Positions 1-7,964 of a stretch of DNA of 64,000 nt are shown here, piece after piece. Below the pieces are notes generated by a model. It was not told the DNA's origin. It saw only the letters and a program-made list of their open reading frames with translations, and did not search any database. Source of the DNA: Thermococcus thioreducens (lineage in GTDB: Archaea > Methanobacteriota_B > Thermococci > Thermococcales > Thermococcaceae); NCBI RefSeq assembly GCF_002214545.1, contig NZ_CP015105.1, forward strand, positions 1,116,001-1,180,000, in the 5' to 3' direction. The position numbers were made by a program, and so were the translations under genes. Numbering within the stretch: position 1 is the stretch's first letter; each line of letters opens with the position of its first letter.

Positions 1-693
1 GAACCTGCACTGCCGGAGTTTGGGGAGATAATCAGGCGCGCCAAGCTCCTCGGCGAGGAGCTGAACAAGATGCCAATCAAGGAACTCGTCATCGGTGAAT
101 CAACGCCTGGCGGAACTACAACTGCCCAGGCCGTTCTGTGGGCGCTCGGGTATGAAGCTAAGACGAGTTCGGCCTCGCCCAATAACCCTCAAAGCCTGAA
201 GGAGAAGGTAATCAGCGAGGCCTTCAAGAGGGCCGGAATCGAGAAGGGCCAGCTCAGAGACAATCCTCTCGAAGCTCTAAGGCAGTTCGGCGACTCTATG
301 CTGGCGACGGTGATAGGTGTCTCCCTCGGCTTCAGGAAGAACGTCGTCCTGGCTGGAGGAACGCAGATGCTGGCCGTCTCAGCGCTCCTAGGGGCCCTCG
401 GCGAGAGCCTTGATAGGTTCATGATAGCCACAACAAAGTGGGTGGTAAACGACAAAAGCGCAACCTTCCTCGAAACGGCGAGGGAAATCGGGATAGTAAG
501 CTACGCCGCAGACCTGGACTTCTCGAAGAGCGAGTTCAAGGGATTAAGGGACTACGAGAGGGGCTACGTCAAGGAAGGAGTTGGAGCGGGAGGGGCGACG
601 TGGCTGGCCGTTAAAGCCGGTTTTTCGCCAGAAGAAGTCAGCAAAAAGGTCGAGGAGCTTTACGGAAGGCTCATGGAGATGAAATCCACCTGA
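1..693 (+). CDS. CobT-like phosphoribosyltransferase, 5' end missing
   Basis: The reading frame is open from the first base of the window to the stop at 691-693, so about 230 C-terminal residues are visible and the start lies to the left. The sequence contains a Gly/Thr-rich loop ([11 protein letters not shown]), [20 protein letters not shown] and GVGAGG. These fit the archaeal CobT-related family (nicotinate mononucleotide:dimethylbenzimidazole phosphoribosyltransferase type, TIGR00303-like), which activates the lower-ligand base in cobamide synthesis. The cobamide-salvage gene cbiZ lies 0.7 kb downstream on the other strand, which supports the role. Its 3' end overlaps the convergent VapC gene by 23 bp. 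The family assignment is fairly secure; the exact base substrate in archaea is not. Confidence 0.8.
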   Translation, partial: EPALPEFGEIIRRAKLLGEELNKMPIKELVIGESTPGGTTTAQAVLWALGYEAKTSSASPNNPQSLKEKVISEAFKRAGIEKGQLRDNPLEALRQFGDSMLATVIGVSLGFRKNVVLAGGTQMLAVSALLGALGESLDRFMIATTKWVVNDKSATFLETAREIGIVSYAADLDFSKSEFKGLRDYERGYVKEGVGAGGATWLAVKAGFSPEEVSKKVEELYGRLMEMKST

Positions 694-1132
694 GGAGCTC
701 TGCCCTAATTCCAGCTTTTACCGCTTTTTCGTACATCTTTTTGTCGTCGGTTATCAGCTTGGCATCGGCTCTTTCTGCACATGCTAGGAAAAGGACGTCA
801 AAACCGCTTGCCTTTGTAGTAATTCCCAGGTCAATGGCGGTTTCAAGGAGATAAACGTCCGAGTACAGCAGGGAATGCTCGGTGATAAAACTAACCGCGA
901 GCCTAGAAAGGGCAGGATTGTTGGAGAGGCGTGAGACAACGGAAGCCGTCTCCACAAGCATAACAACCGGCTCGTGTAGCAGTATCCTACCCATGGTCAC
1001 TTCATCGAGAATGGACTTCGCTTTTCTGTGAAGCGCGAGCCGGGAGTAGTAAACTTCGTCCCTTTTCTTCCGCTTTGGTGGAACAAAGCCCTTCACGAAG
1101 ACGCTCGTGTCAAGGACGAGGTCAGTAGTCAT
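671..1132 (-). CDS. PIN-domain ribonuclease toxin (VapC type)
   Basis: A 153-residue PIN-domain protein. The first acidic residue is in LVLDTSVF (Asp8), a conserved Glu lies in MLVETASV, and the C-terminal acidic pair is in [11 protein letters not shown] and LITDDKK. PIN domains use these residues to bind metal and cleave RNA, and VapC toxins usually cut tRNA or rRNA. The small gene at 1122-1328 is directly upstream on the same strand and overlaps it by 11 bp, the usual antitoxin-toxin order. A toxin role is inferred from this arrangement. Confidence 0.85.
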   Translation of the reverse strand: MTTDLVLDTSVFVKGFVPPKRKKRDEVYYSRLALHRKAKSILDEVTMGRILLHEPVVMLVETASVVSRLSNNPALSRLAVSFITEHSLLYSDVYLLETAIDLGITTKASGFDVLFLACAERADAKLITDDKKMYEKAVKAGIRAELLRWISSP

Positions 1133-1328
1133 AGTCTCTCTCCCTCATCTCCCGTACCATCTCGGTTATGTCTTCCACCTCTTCTGTATACTCCGTCTGC
1201 TCTTCTGCAAGTTGAATTAGCTCCTCAAGAGTAACCTTGCTCTTACGAAGTCCCTTTAACCGTATTTTCAACAGGAGATTCTGTGCATCGAGGAAGAGCC
1301 TTTCGACTTGGGCCTCCACGTCCTCCAT
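1122..1328 (-). CDS. putative antitoxin partner of the PIN protein
   Basis: A 68-residue, highly charged and probably helical protein with a long acidic C-terminal half (TEYTEEVEDITEM). No DNA-binding motif is obvious. It is identified as a VapB-like antitoxin only from size, charge and its overlap with the downstream PIN gene. The acidic tail is the kind of segment that wraps a PIN active site. The start at 1328 fits the spacing to the divergent promoter region near 1340. Confidence 0.65.
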   Translation of the reverse strand: MEDVEAQVERLFLDAQNLLLKIRLKGLRKSKVTLEELIQLAEEQTEYTEEVEDITEMVREMRERDYDY

Positions 1329-1357
1329 TCTCTCACCAACTTTAATAGGGGTTGAAG

Positions 1358-1951
1358 CTATTTAACACTTCTTGTCCTCTCCCACTTCCTCAGGCTCTCC
1401 GCGAGGGCTTTCCTGACGGCTTTCCCGATGTTTATTCCCAGCTCCGTCGCCGTTCCCGCCCACTCAATTTCGCCTTCAAAGGCAAAAACGCCTATCCCAT
1501 CGCTTGTCGTTCCCGTCGCGTTGTAACCGAGGCTGAGGAGAGTGTATGTCTTTGCCTCCGTTGCCGTCATTATTGCGTTGGCCATAGCACCGACGGCCAG
1601 GCCTTCCCGTATGACAAGGGCAATGTTTATCGTCCCCGGCTTCCAGGGAGGCGGCACATCGCCTGCTATCGCTGGGTTTGTGATTCCTGCGGTGACATAG
1701 GCAGTAACGCTTCCACGCCTTGAAACCGCGAGTACCTTTTTGACGTCGGCCGCCGTCATGAAGCCGACAAAGTTTTTGATTCCATGCTCCTCCTCAAATC
1801 TCGCGCAGTCCCGCCTGTAGTTTCCAGAGTAGTCCCTGGGAACCATCATGAAGAAGAAGCCGTTCGCCTTTGCCAGGCCCCCGCGGTGGGGTGCGTTGCT
1901 GAGGGCCAGCATCGGCTCGTCAAAAGGCCTGATAAAGTGCTCAAACTCCAT
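1358..1951 (-). CDS. cbiZ: adenosylcobinamide amidohydrolase CbiZ
   Basis: A 197-residue protein with the CbiZ pattern: LSNAPHRGGL near residue 20, FVGFMTAADV, TAGITNPA, and a C-terminal GTTSDGIGVF followed by WAGTATELG. CbiZ cleaves adenosylpseudocobalamin or adenosylcobinamide to adenosylcobyric acid, so the cell can rebuild salvaged cobamides with a different nucleotide loop. It fits with the CobT-like gene 0.7 kb away. The promoter is a TATA-like element just upstream (about 1972-1980 on the opposite strand), close enough to give an almost leaderless mRNA. Confidence 0.9.
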   Translation of the reverse strand: MEFEHFIRPFDEPMLALSNAPHRGGLAKANGFFFMMVPRDYSGNYRRDCARFEEEHGIKNFVGFMTAADVKKVLAVSRRGSVTAYVTAGITNPAIAGDVPPPWKPGTINIALVIREGLAVGAMANAIMTATEAKTYTLLSLGYNATGTTSDGIGVFAFEGEIEWAGTATELGINIGKAVRKALAESLRKWERTRSVK

Positions 1952-1957
1952 GTATGC

Positions 1958-1977
1958 ATATCCGCGGATGGGGATAT
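1958..1977. promoter_or_regulatory. dyad over the cbiZ promoter
   Basis: ATATCC at 1958-1963 pairs with GGATAT at 1972-1977 around a perfect ATCCGCGGAT palindrome at 1960-1969. The dyad overlaps the cbiZ TATA region, so it could be an operator or just a composite of promoter bases. There is no direct evidence for a bound factor. Confidence 0.35.
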
Positions 1978-2052
1978 AACGCTTGCGCCGTTAAACGCTT
2001 CCGTTTGCTGAAAGGTTATTAAGTTCAGGGACAAGCTTAATCGGGTGATGGT

Positions 2053-2568
2053 ATGGGAGCGGAAGAACACAAAAAGAAGGCCCCACGGAAGTTCAAGTTC
2101 GCGGTCATAACTGTGAGCGACACCGCGAGCAGGGGCGAGAAGGAGGATAAGAGCGGGAAGTTCCTCGTTGAGGAGCTTAAAAAGGCCGGGCATGAGAGGG
2201 TGCTCTACAAAATCGTCCCCGACGAGAAGATAGAGATAATTGGCGCCGTTGTCGAGGCCTTTGAGAGGGGAGCTGAAGTTGTCGTTACCTCCGGCGGAAC
2301 CGGAATAGCGAGCAGGGACGTTACGATAGAAAGCATCAGACCGCTGTTCGACAAGGAGCTGACCGGCTTCGGTGAGATTTTCAGGCTTATGAGCTACGAG
2401 GAGATAGGCACCGCGGCGGTCATGACGAGAGCAACCGCAGGGATAATCAGAAGCTCCGGAAGGGCAATGGCAATCTTTTGCCTGCCGGGGAGTCTAGGCG
2501 CGGCGAAGACTGGGATCAGGATAATTCTGAACGAAGCAGGTCACGTCCTCAAGCACGGGAGGGAGTGA
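2053..2568 (+). CDS. moaB: MoaB/MogA-type molybdopterin adenylyltransferase
   Basis: A 171-residue MoaB-family protein. The N-terminal strand FAVITVSDTASRG and the loop VVTSGGTGIASRDVTIE are the family's pterin-binding signatures. The family adenylates molybdopterin ahead of metal insertion. In Thermococcales the metal is usually tungsten, which fits the AOR-family gene at the right end of the window. A GGTGAT ribosome binding site sits 4 bases before ATG. moeA starts 1 base after this gene's stop, so the two form an operon. Confidence 0.93.
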   Translation: MGAEEHKKKAPRKFKFAVITVSDTASRGEKEDKSGKFLVEELKKAGHERVLYKIVPDEKIEIIGAVVEAFERGAEVVVTSGGTGIASRDVTIESIRPLFDKELTGFGEIFRLMSYEEIGTAAVMTRATAGIIRSSGRAMAIFCLPGSLGAAKTGIRIILNEAGHVLKHGRE

Positions 2569-2569
2569 G

Positions 2570-3760
2570 ATGAGGGAGTTCAAACGCCTCACACCCTATA
2601 AAGAAGCTTTAAGCCTGCTCCTCGATGATTTAAGCGAGATTGATGAAGTTGAAGAAATTCCGCTGAAAGAGGCACTCGGACGGGTCTTGGCCGAGGACAT
2701 CGTTTCTCCCATGGACAGTCCCCCCTTCGACCGTTCCGCTGTGGACGGCTATGCCCTCCGCGCCGAGGACACATTCCCTGCGAGGGAATACAGTCCGGTC
2801 GAGCTTGGGGTTATAGACGAGATAGTCGCAGGTGAGGAGAGCAAAGCCAAGGTGGAACCCGGAACGGCGGTAAAGCTCATGACCGGCTCAAAGATGCCGA
2901 AGGGGGCAAACGCCGTCCTCATGCAGGAGATGGCAGAGCGAGATGGGGACATTATAAGGGTCCTCCGTCCGGTTGCCCCAGGCCAGAACGTGGCATTCAA
3001 GGGGGAGGACGTTAAGAAAGGTGAAGTGGTTCTGAGAAAAGGCCATATCCTCAGGCCACAGGACTTAGCGCTCCTAAAGAGCCTCGGCTTCAAGAGTGTG
3101 AAAGTCAAGAGAAAGCCCCGTGTTGGGATAATAGTTACCGGCGACGAGCTGATTGAGGAGTTTGATGAGGACGCGCTGAAGGCAGGAAAGATTATGGAGA
3201 GCAACTCGATTATGCTTATGGGGCTGGTGCGGCAGTACTTTGGGCAACCGGTTTTCTACGGGGTCGTGCCAGACGACGAGGAGAGGATAAGGAACGTCAT
3301 TGAGACGGCAAAAGAAGAATGCGACCTCGTTCTCGTCACCGGCGGCTCTGCCTTCGGTGACAGGGACTTCGCTCACCGCTTCGTCAAGCTCCTCTTCCAC
3401 GGAACGACGATAAAGCCCGGAAGGCCAGTTGGTTACGGCGAAAGGGCCTTCATAATGAGCGGCTACCCAGCGGCGGTTTTTACTCAGTTCCACCTGTATG
3501 TCAAACACGCCTTAGCGAAGCTGGTGGGGGCTAGGAACTACGAGGTGAAGGTTTACGCCCGACTCACCGAGCGCGTTCCAAGCCAGCTCGGGAGACACGA
3601 GTTCGTGAAGGTCTGGTATGAGAACGGAGAAGCCAGACCAATCAAGAAGAAGGGCAGTGGCATAATAAGCCCGCTGGTGGAGAGCAACGGCTATATAGTT
3701 ATTCCGGAGGACAGTGAGGGATATCTGGAAGGGGAAACCGTGGAAGTCGTGCTCTACTGA
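2570..3760 (+). CDS. moeA: MoeA molybdopterin molybdenum/tungsten transferase
   Basis: A 396-residue MoeA, close to the normal 400. It has the N-terminal SPPFDRSAVDGYAL motif around residue 50, the MoCF-domain VTGDEL and GGSAFGDRDF, and KPGRPVGYG. MoeA inserts the metal into adenylated molybdopterin. Its immediate partner moaB lies upstream and moaC lies at 29.1-29.6 kb. The common GGVSVGD signature reads GGSAFGD here. Archaea often have two MoeA paralogues, one assigned to tungsten; I cannot tell which this is from sequence alone. Confidence 0.93.
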   Translation: MREFKRLTPYKEALSLLLDDLSEIDEVEEIPLKEALGRVLAEDIVSPMDSPPFDRSAVDGYALRAEDTFPAREYSPVELGVIDEIVAGEESKAKVEPGTAVKLMTGSKMPKGANAVLMQEMAERDGDIIRVLRPVAPGQNVAFKGEDVKKGEVVLRKGHILRPQDLALLKSLGFKSVKVKRKPRVGIIVTGDELIEEFDEDALKAGKIMESNSIMLMGLVRQYFGQPVFYGVVPDDEERIRNVIETAKEECDLVLVTGGSAFGDRDFAHRFVKLLFHGTTIKPGRPVGYGERAFIMSGYPAAVFTQFHLYVKHALAKLVGARNYEVKVYARLTERVPSQLGRHEFVKVWYENGEARPIKKKGSGIISPLVESNGYIVIPEDSEGYLEGETVEVVLY

Positions 3761-3761
3761 G

Positions 3762-4028
3762 CTATGCCTCCTGGAGAAAAGACTCAAGATGGACGAACTT
3801 CAATATAGAGCGGACGTCTTCAGGAATATCCTCAAGCCTGCGGGGGTCTGCGAGCATCTCAAGTACCTCAATAATTTCCGTGGTCTCCCTTTTCTTCCTC
3901 TTCCTCGGGGGATATCCCTGCCATGGGGGATAGTACTTGAGGAGTATCACCCACTTGTTTCTTCCTGCGATTATCATGGTACCACTCATGTGAATCTTGT
4001 TCATGTTCTTAATAAATCTTTTCGGCAT
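3762..4028 (-). CDS. hypothetical protein, 88 aa
   Basis: I do not recognise a family. The protein has a basic N-terminus, a possible strand-rich core (MIIAGRNKWVILLKY), a basic linker PPRKRKKRE, and a C-terminal helical segment with LADPRRLEDIPEDVRSIL. It converges on moeA with 1 base between stops. It follows the H/ACA RNA on the same strand, and no good ribosome binding site precedes the ATG. A second possible start lies 14 codons in. Confidence 0.5.
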   Translation of the reverse strand: MPKRFIKNMNKIHMSGTMIIAGRNKWVILLKYYPPWQGYPPRKRKKRETTEIIEVLEMLADPRRLEDIPEDVRSILKFVHLESFLQEA

Positions 4029-4067
4029 ATTGACTCCACAGCTGGCAATGTTTTGACAAAATCTGGC

Positions 4068-4282
4068 TATGGCCCGCCCGTAACCCCCGCCCCCATCGGT
4101 GCCTCACGGCGATCTCGGGCGGGTTAACCCAGGCGGGCCTGGGCTGTACTCGGCCTGGGTTTCCCACGGTCATTGTGCTCCGTAACGCGGAAGGCCCTCC
4201 CGCGGGGACCTCGCTGAGGCCGAGCTGTAGCCCCCGCATCGCCCCCCGGTTCATTCTCCCCGGGGTCCTCGCGCAGGGGCAG
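4068..4282 (-). ncRNA. three-hairpin H/ACA box guide sRNA
   Basis: A very GC-rich block without a gene. On the minus strand it folds into three hairpins, each with a two-strand pocket and an ANA box exactly 15 nt after the top of the 3' pocket. Hairpin 1: lower stem GCCCCUGC/GCGGGGGC (4280-4273, 4237-4230), upper stem CCCCGG/CCGGGG with a GA..UGA apical K-loop, ACA at 4228-4226. Hairpin 2: lower stem GCUCGGCCU/AGGCCGAGU, upper stem CCCGCGG/CCGUGGG, then ACA. Hairpin 3: lower stem GGCCCGCCU/GGGCGGGCC, upper stem CCCGCCC/GGGCGGG, AUA at 4070-4068. H/ACA RNAs guide pseudouridine formation with Cbf5-Nop10-Gar1-L7Ae. Hairpin 3 pocket strands (GGGUUA and GUUAC) complement conserved 23S helix 69, pointing to U1915 in E. 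coli numbering. Confidence 0.86.
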
Positions 4283-4302
4283 TATGTGGTAGAAAAGAGG
4301 AG

Positions 4303-4312
4303 GTATATAAAG
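4303..4312 (-). promoter_or_regulatory. TATA box of the H/ACA sRNA
   Basis: The minus strand reads TTTATATACC. It lies just after the stop of the upstream DUF835 gene and about 25 bp before the predicted RNA 5' end near 4281. Confidence 0.75.
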
Positions 4313-4318
4313 CTGTCC

Positions 4319-5416
4319 TCACTCCATGAGCTTCCTGAGCTGAGCGTAGAGCCTGTTTTCAAGGCTCTCCTTCTCAATAACGAGTATGAGAGTACCCTTA
4401 TTGACTATAACAAAGTCCCTGAGCTTTGAAAGGAACTTCATGAGGCTCTCCCAGGAGTTGTAGACTGTCAGGTACTCAAGGCAGTCGATTACAATTACGC
4501 CCTGCTCTCCCATCCGGGCAGACTCTTCCAGATACTTGTACGAGAGTTCGGTCATCCTTGCAAGGTTTGTCGGGTTTATGGTGTTCTTGAACCTTCCCTG
4601 GAAAGGTATGGTCGTAACGAAGTAGTACTGCCACCCATCGGGAACCTGGGTAACGTCCCTGACGAAGGCCAGAACCGGCCTGTCCTTGAGTTTCTCCTTG
4701 AGCTTCTGGTATTCCTTACCATTGACCACTATAACACCCGGCTTAAGGTCAACGGGCTGCACAGTTTTGCCTTCTCGGGGCATGAAGAACTCCGATGAGG
4801 TGAGCTTTACCATAGCCACTACCATGCTTATTATGAGGGCAGTGGAGAGAGTGAAGCCTATAGCCTTGTACCAATCGGTGTTGCCGAAAAGTGCCGCAGG
4901 GATTAGGTGAACTCCAAACAGTATGATGCTGATATAGAGGTATCTGATGGCACTTTTATAAATCTCCACGGTCTCCCTAAGCAGAAGCCCTCCAGCTATG
5001 ACAAAGATGCCGGTTATGCCGAGGGTAGCGGCGCTGGTTACTGACCAGACTGCATCCCCGGTGTAAATGTATACTCCAATCATATATATCATAAAGGCAA
5101 CCGGCATCACTGCAAGCATTGAGAGAGTTCTGTACCTGACGGTTATCGACTCTTCTTCAAGGAACTTCACCGCTCCATAAAAGATGAGAGCAGAGAACGC
5201 CGGAAGAAGGAGCATGCCCACCATCTGAAACGTCGGGTTCGTGAGAACCGTCGAGAGGATCGCTAGAAAGTCAAACACCCATGCAAGAGAAAAGGCCAGG
5301 GCAGATCTCCGTCGGTTATGGAGGTATATACGGAATATCCAGCCTGCCGCCACCAAGTCCGCTATCAGAACCATCAACGCCTCAGCAAACACAATTGCCT
5401 GGATACCGTCCAACAC
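4319..5416 (-). CDS. multi-spanning membrane protein with C-terminal DUF835 domain
   Basis: A 365-residue protein. The N-terminal half contains about six or seven hydrophobic segments (from residue 5 to about 215). A cytoplasmic domain of about 130 residues follows, with the DUF835 pattern (VLAFVRDVTQVP, YYFVTT, GVIVIDCLEYL). DUF835 domains are common in Thermococcales, often attached to membrane regions, and have no settled function; a RecA/KaiC-like fold has been suggested. The stop of the upstream adenylate-forming enzyme is 3 bases away, so the pair is probably cotranscribed. Confidence 0.8.
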   Translation of the reverse strand: MLDGIQAIVFAEALMVLIADLVAAGWIFRIYLHNRRRSALAFSLAWVFDFLAILSTVLTNPTFQMVGMLLLPAFSALIFYGAVKFLEEESITVRYRTLSMLAVMPVAFMIYMIGVYIYTGDAVWSVTSAATLGITGIFVIAGGLLLRETVEIYKSAIRYLYISIILFGVHLIPAALFGNTDWYKAIGFTLSTALIISMVVAMVKLTSSEFFMPREGKTVQPVDLKPGVIVVNGKEYQKLKEKLKDRPVLAFVRDVTQVPDGWQYYFVTTIPFQGRFKNTINPTNLARMTELSYKYLEESARMGEQGVIVIDCLEYLTVYNSWESLMKFLSKLRDFVIVNKGTLILVIEKESLENRLYAQLRKLME

Positions 5417-5419
5417 AGT

Positions 5420-6478
5420 TCACCCCACTTTCCTTTCGGGGTCTCCGAACCCATCCCATTTAAACGGTCCGTGGGGGGGTGTTCTAAATGCCGTTTCATC
5501 CTCGAACTTAACGACTAAAACTTCGGGTCTGGCTATTATTATTGCAACCCGTCCGCGTTCATGACGCCTGACTATCCGGTATCCCCCGTCTCCGTGCTTC
5601 ATGGGGAATATAATTGTGAACGGGTAGTTGGGATAGTACCAGAACCCCCCCTCCATGTGCACACCCACCAGATCCCCAAATAGATAATACCCATAAAGAG
5701 GTATAAGCTTTGTGCCTTCAAACTTTTCACGGAGCATCTCAAAGAAGGACTGATTTATACCAACCCCACTTATTATTGCCGTCTCAATGTTCTCGCTGTA
5801 AGGTTCGAAAAGCGCCATGAGCGGGGGTGCAGAGCGTACCGTGTTTATCCTGTCCTTCTCCATGACGCGGGCGGTGTATCTCACGAGCGGATTCAGTATC
5901 TTCAAAACCGCTTCCAGTCCCTGATTTTCATAAACTTTTTTTAGACCGTCCGTTTCCATGCCTATAAAGTACAGAACACCTCCGTAGCTCCATACGAGCT
6001 CGCTTATTTCCTCCTGGAACCATCCGTACGGGCCGTGGGCTATTGCCCTCATCTGGTGGGCATCGTTGTAAAGCTCGTCCAGACCGTAGATCTCGTCGAG
6101 GGCTTCCCTCAGATACCGGTGGCTTGCCAGGAGATACTCCCGATCCCAGTGCCCGATGGCCCTCTCCCGGGTCGTTCCGGAGGACTGATAAAACCTTATC
6201 CTGCCGGAGTATCCATCAGGCACGAATTCCAGCCAGTTGTGCCTGAGGTAGTCTTCGTCCACGATCAATCCAGAATTGAAAATCTTCTCGAAAACCTCCT
6301 CAAGTCCACCTTGAAAGATCTCATCGAGGTCGGGCCTCAGCTTCTCAGAAACCCTCCTCCAGTAAGGGGTCGCCCGCAGGTGAAAGTCGAAGACCTCCCG
6401 GAGGTACTCCACCAAATCAGCGCGGTCAACGCTCAGAGGGTCATCATAGAGTTTATCCAACACTTCCCCATAGTTCAT
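5420..6478 (-). CDS. short adenylate-forming (acyl ligase-like) enzyme
   Basis: A 352-residue protein with the adenylation-domain phosphate loop QSSGTTRERAIG at about residue 117, IISGVG about residue 240, and LYGYYLFGDL where the A5 motif should be. It resembles phenylacetate-CoA ligase/LuxE-like acyl-activating enzymes but lacks the mobile C-terminal subdomain with the usual catalytic lysine. It may therefore only adenylate, or may use a separate acceptor. A TATA box about 26 bp before the ATG (6501-6508) predicts a leaderless message. It is divergent from a full-length relative at 6598. Confidence 0.7.
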   Translation of the reverse strand: MNYGEVLDKLYDDPLSVDRADLVEYLREVFDFHLRATPYWRRVSEKLRPDLDEIFQGGLEEVFEKIFNSGLIVDEDYLRHNWLEFVPDGYSGRIRFYQSSGTTRERAIGHWDREYLLASHRYLREALDEIYGLDELYNDAHQMRAIAHGPYGWFQEEISELVWSYGGVLYFIGMETDGLKKVYENQGLEAVLKILNPLVRYTARVMEKDRINTVRSAPPLMALFEPYSENIETAIISGVGINQSFFEMLREKFEGTKLIPLYGYYLFGDLVGVHMEGGFWYYPNYPFTIIFPMKHGDGGYRIVRRHERGRVAIIIARPEVLVVKFEDETAFRTPPHGPFKWDGFGDPERKVG

Positions 6479-6522
6479 GGGGTTAATTTAACCGGGACGG
6501 TATAAAAACCTTTCCTATTGGA

Positions 6523-6544
6523 ATCCATCCAAAAATGGTTGGAT
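6523..6544. promoter_or_regulatory. dyad between the two divergent acyl-adenylate genes
   Basis: ATCCATCC at 6523-6530 and GGTTGGAT at 6537-6544 are inverted with one mismatch around AAAAAT. The dyad sits between the outward-facing TATA boxes at 6501-6508 and 6556-6564, where one bound factor could control both genes. It is a putative operator. Confidence 0.5.
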
Positions 6545-6597
6545 AAACCCCAACAATTATATACTATGAATTCTATTTACTAGTTCGGTGAGCGTCC

Positions 6598-7881
6598 GTG
6601 ACCTTGATTGTTGGAAGAACTGACAAAAAGGGGGTCGAGGATTTTAGGTACACCCTCAGCAAGAGCCTGGAAACGACCGAATTCTGGCAGGAGAAGTTCT
6701 CCGGAATCGATCCCGATGGGATAACCATCGATGACCTTGCTGCCCTTACTGATAGGGTGACGATAACGCCCCATGATCTCTACGATATTGGCAGGGTGTG
6801 GCCCGATTACATCCAGAGGGCTCAGGTATTCCATACCGTGATGCGGACGAGCGGAACAACCGGGAAGCCCAAGAGAATAGCCTACACCAGGGACGACCGC
6901 TTCCGAACAGCCCGGCAGGTAGAGCCGTGGATCAGGGAGTACATGGACAAAGGGGATAGAATCGCCTCGTTTTTCCCACCGCTACCATCTTCATCAGGAA
7001 TGTTTGCCTTCGGGAGCTTTGAAGCGCTCAACGCAAAGTCCGCATACTACCAGATCCCCATCCAGTACCTGCTCGACAGGGAGATGCTCCTCAAAGAGCT
7101 CAACTACATCAAGCCCACCGCACTCTTCTGTCTGACGGCGACTGCCTACAATCTCGGCCTCGTTCTTCCGGAGTCCATAAAGAAGGACATCCAGACGATA
7201 GTGGTCGGCGGCGAGACACTTACCCCCGAGCTCGCGAGGGCGACCCTTGAGCTGTTTGAAAACGCCGTGATAATAGACAACTTCGGCTCGACTGAGGACG
7301 CCATAACCGGTTACCGTGTCATCACGAGGAAGAAGGCCACAAGGTTCAACTTCGAGGAGTCTATAGTCGTCCTCAAGGACAACGGCGACGGCTACGACGA
7401 CTACAAGCGCATCTACATAACCAAGGTCATGAGGGAGGGAGAGCTTACCGGTCTGCCCCTATTCAACTACGACATAGGCGACCTCGCGAGGATCGAGAAC
7501 GGCGAGGTCAGGAACATAATCCGCATTAAGGACGTCGTAACACTCGCGGGAGCCAAGCTCCACATCGATCAGGTGATGGAGATAGTCTACGACCATCCGG
7601 CCCTCCTCGACTTCGTGATAATCTACCACCCGCTCTCACCTGAGAACCCCAAGCCGAAGGCCGTACTCCGCGTCGCCTACAGCGGTGAAAAGCCGGCCGG
7701 AATAGAGGACGAGGTCAGGGAGCTCATCTACGAGGCCAACAACCCGGTTCGCTACGAGGTGGAGGAGTCCAAGCAGGCCGAGCTGATCATCGAAGCGGTT
7801 CCCATTGAGAAGCTCAGGGCGGACCTCCCGAAGAGGCTCGGCAAGACCAAGAGGATATACATCGTCGGCAAGGATCTCTGA
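6598..7881 (+). CDS. adenylate-forming enzyme, phenylacetate-CoA ligase-like
   Basis: A 427-residue member of the acyl-adenylate superfamily. The phosphate-binding loop is MRTSGTTGKPKRIAYT, GGETLTP and NFGSTEDA follow as the core adenylate-binding motifs, and YDIGDLARIENG is the hinge region. The C-terminal part (from about residue 320) has the extra subdomain lacking in the divergent neighbour. The acid it activates is unknown; archaeal relatives are often labelled coenzyme F390 synthetase, for which nothing here gives support. A GTG start is chosen because GGTGAG (6587-6592) lies 5 bases upstream and a TATA box (TTATATAC, about 6557-6564) fits. Confidence 0.75.
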   Translation: MTLIVGRTDKKGVEDFRYTLSKSLETTEFWQEKFSGIDPDGITIDDLAALTDRVTITPHDLYDIGRVWPDYIQRAQVFHTVMRTSGTTGKPKRIAYTRDDRFRTARQVEPWIREYMDKGDRIASFFPPLPSSSGMFAFGSFEALNAKSAYYQIPIQYLLDREMLLKELNYIKPTALFCLTATAYNLGLVLPESIKKDIQTIVVGGETLTPELARATLELFENAVIIDNFGSTEDAITGYRVITRKKATRFNFEESIVVLKDNGDGYDDYKRIYITKVMREGELTGLPLFNYDIGDLARIENGEVRNIIRIKDVVTLAGAKLHIDQVMEIVYDHPALLDFVIIYHPLSPENPKPKAVLRVAYSGEKPAGIEDEVRELIYEANNPVRYEVEESKQAELIIEAVPIEKLRADLPKRLGKTKRIYIVGKDL

Positions 7882-7964
7882 TTCTGCCGTTCTTTCCCTT
7901 CCAATTTTGTCACAATGCCGAAAATTTATATAAGACTCTTCTCAAACTTTCAGCGGTGGTGTTA

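Noticed and set aside
4068-4282. RNase P RNA or SRP RNA as identity of the GC-rich RNA
   Set aside because: Neither the RNase P core motifs (GGAAAGUCC, ACAGAA) nor the SRP helix 8 motif (GGAA..GGAGCA) is present on either strand, while three H/ACA hairpins with correct ANA spacing are.
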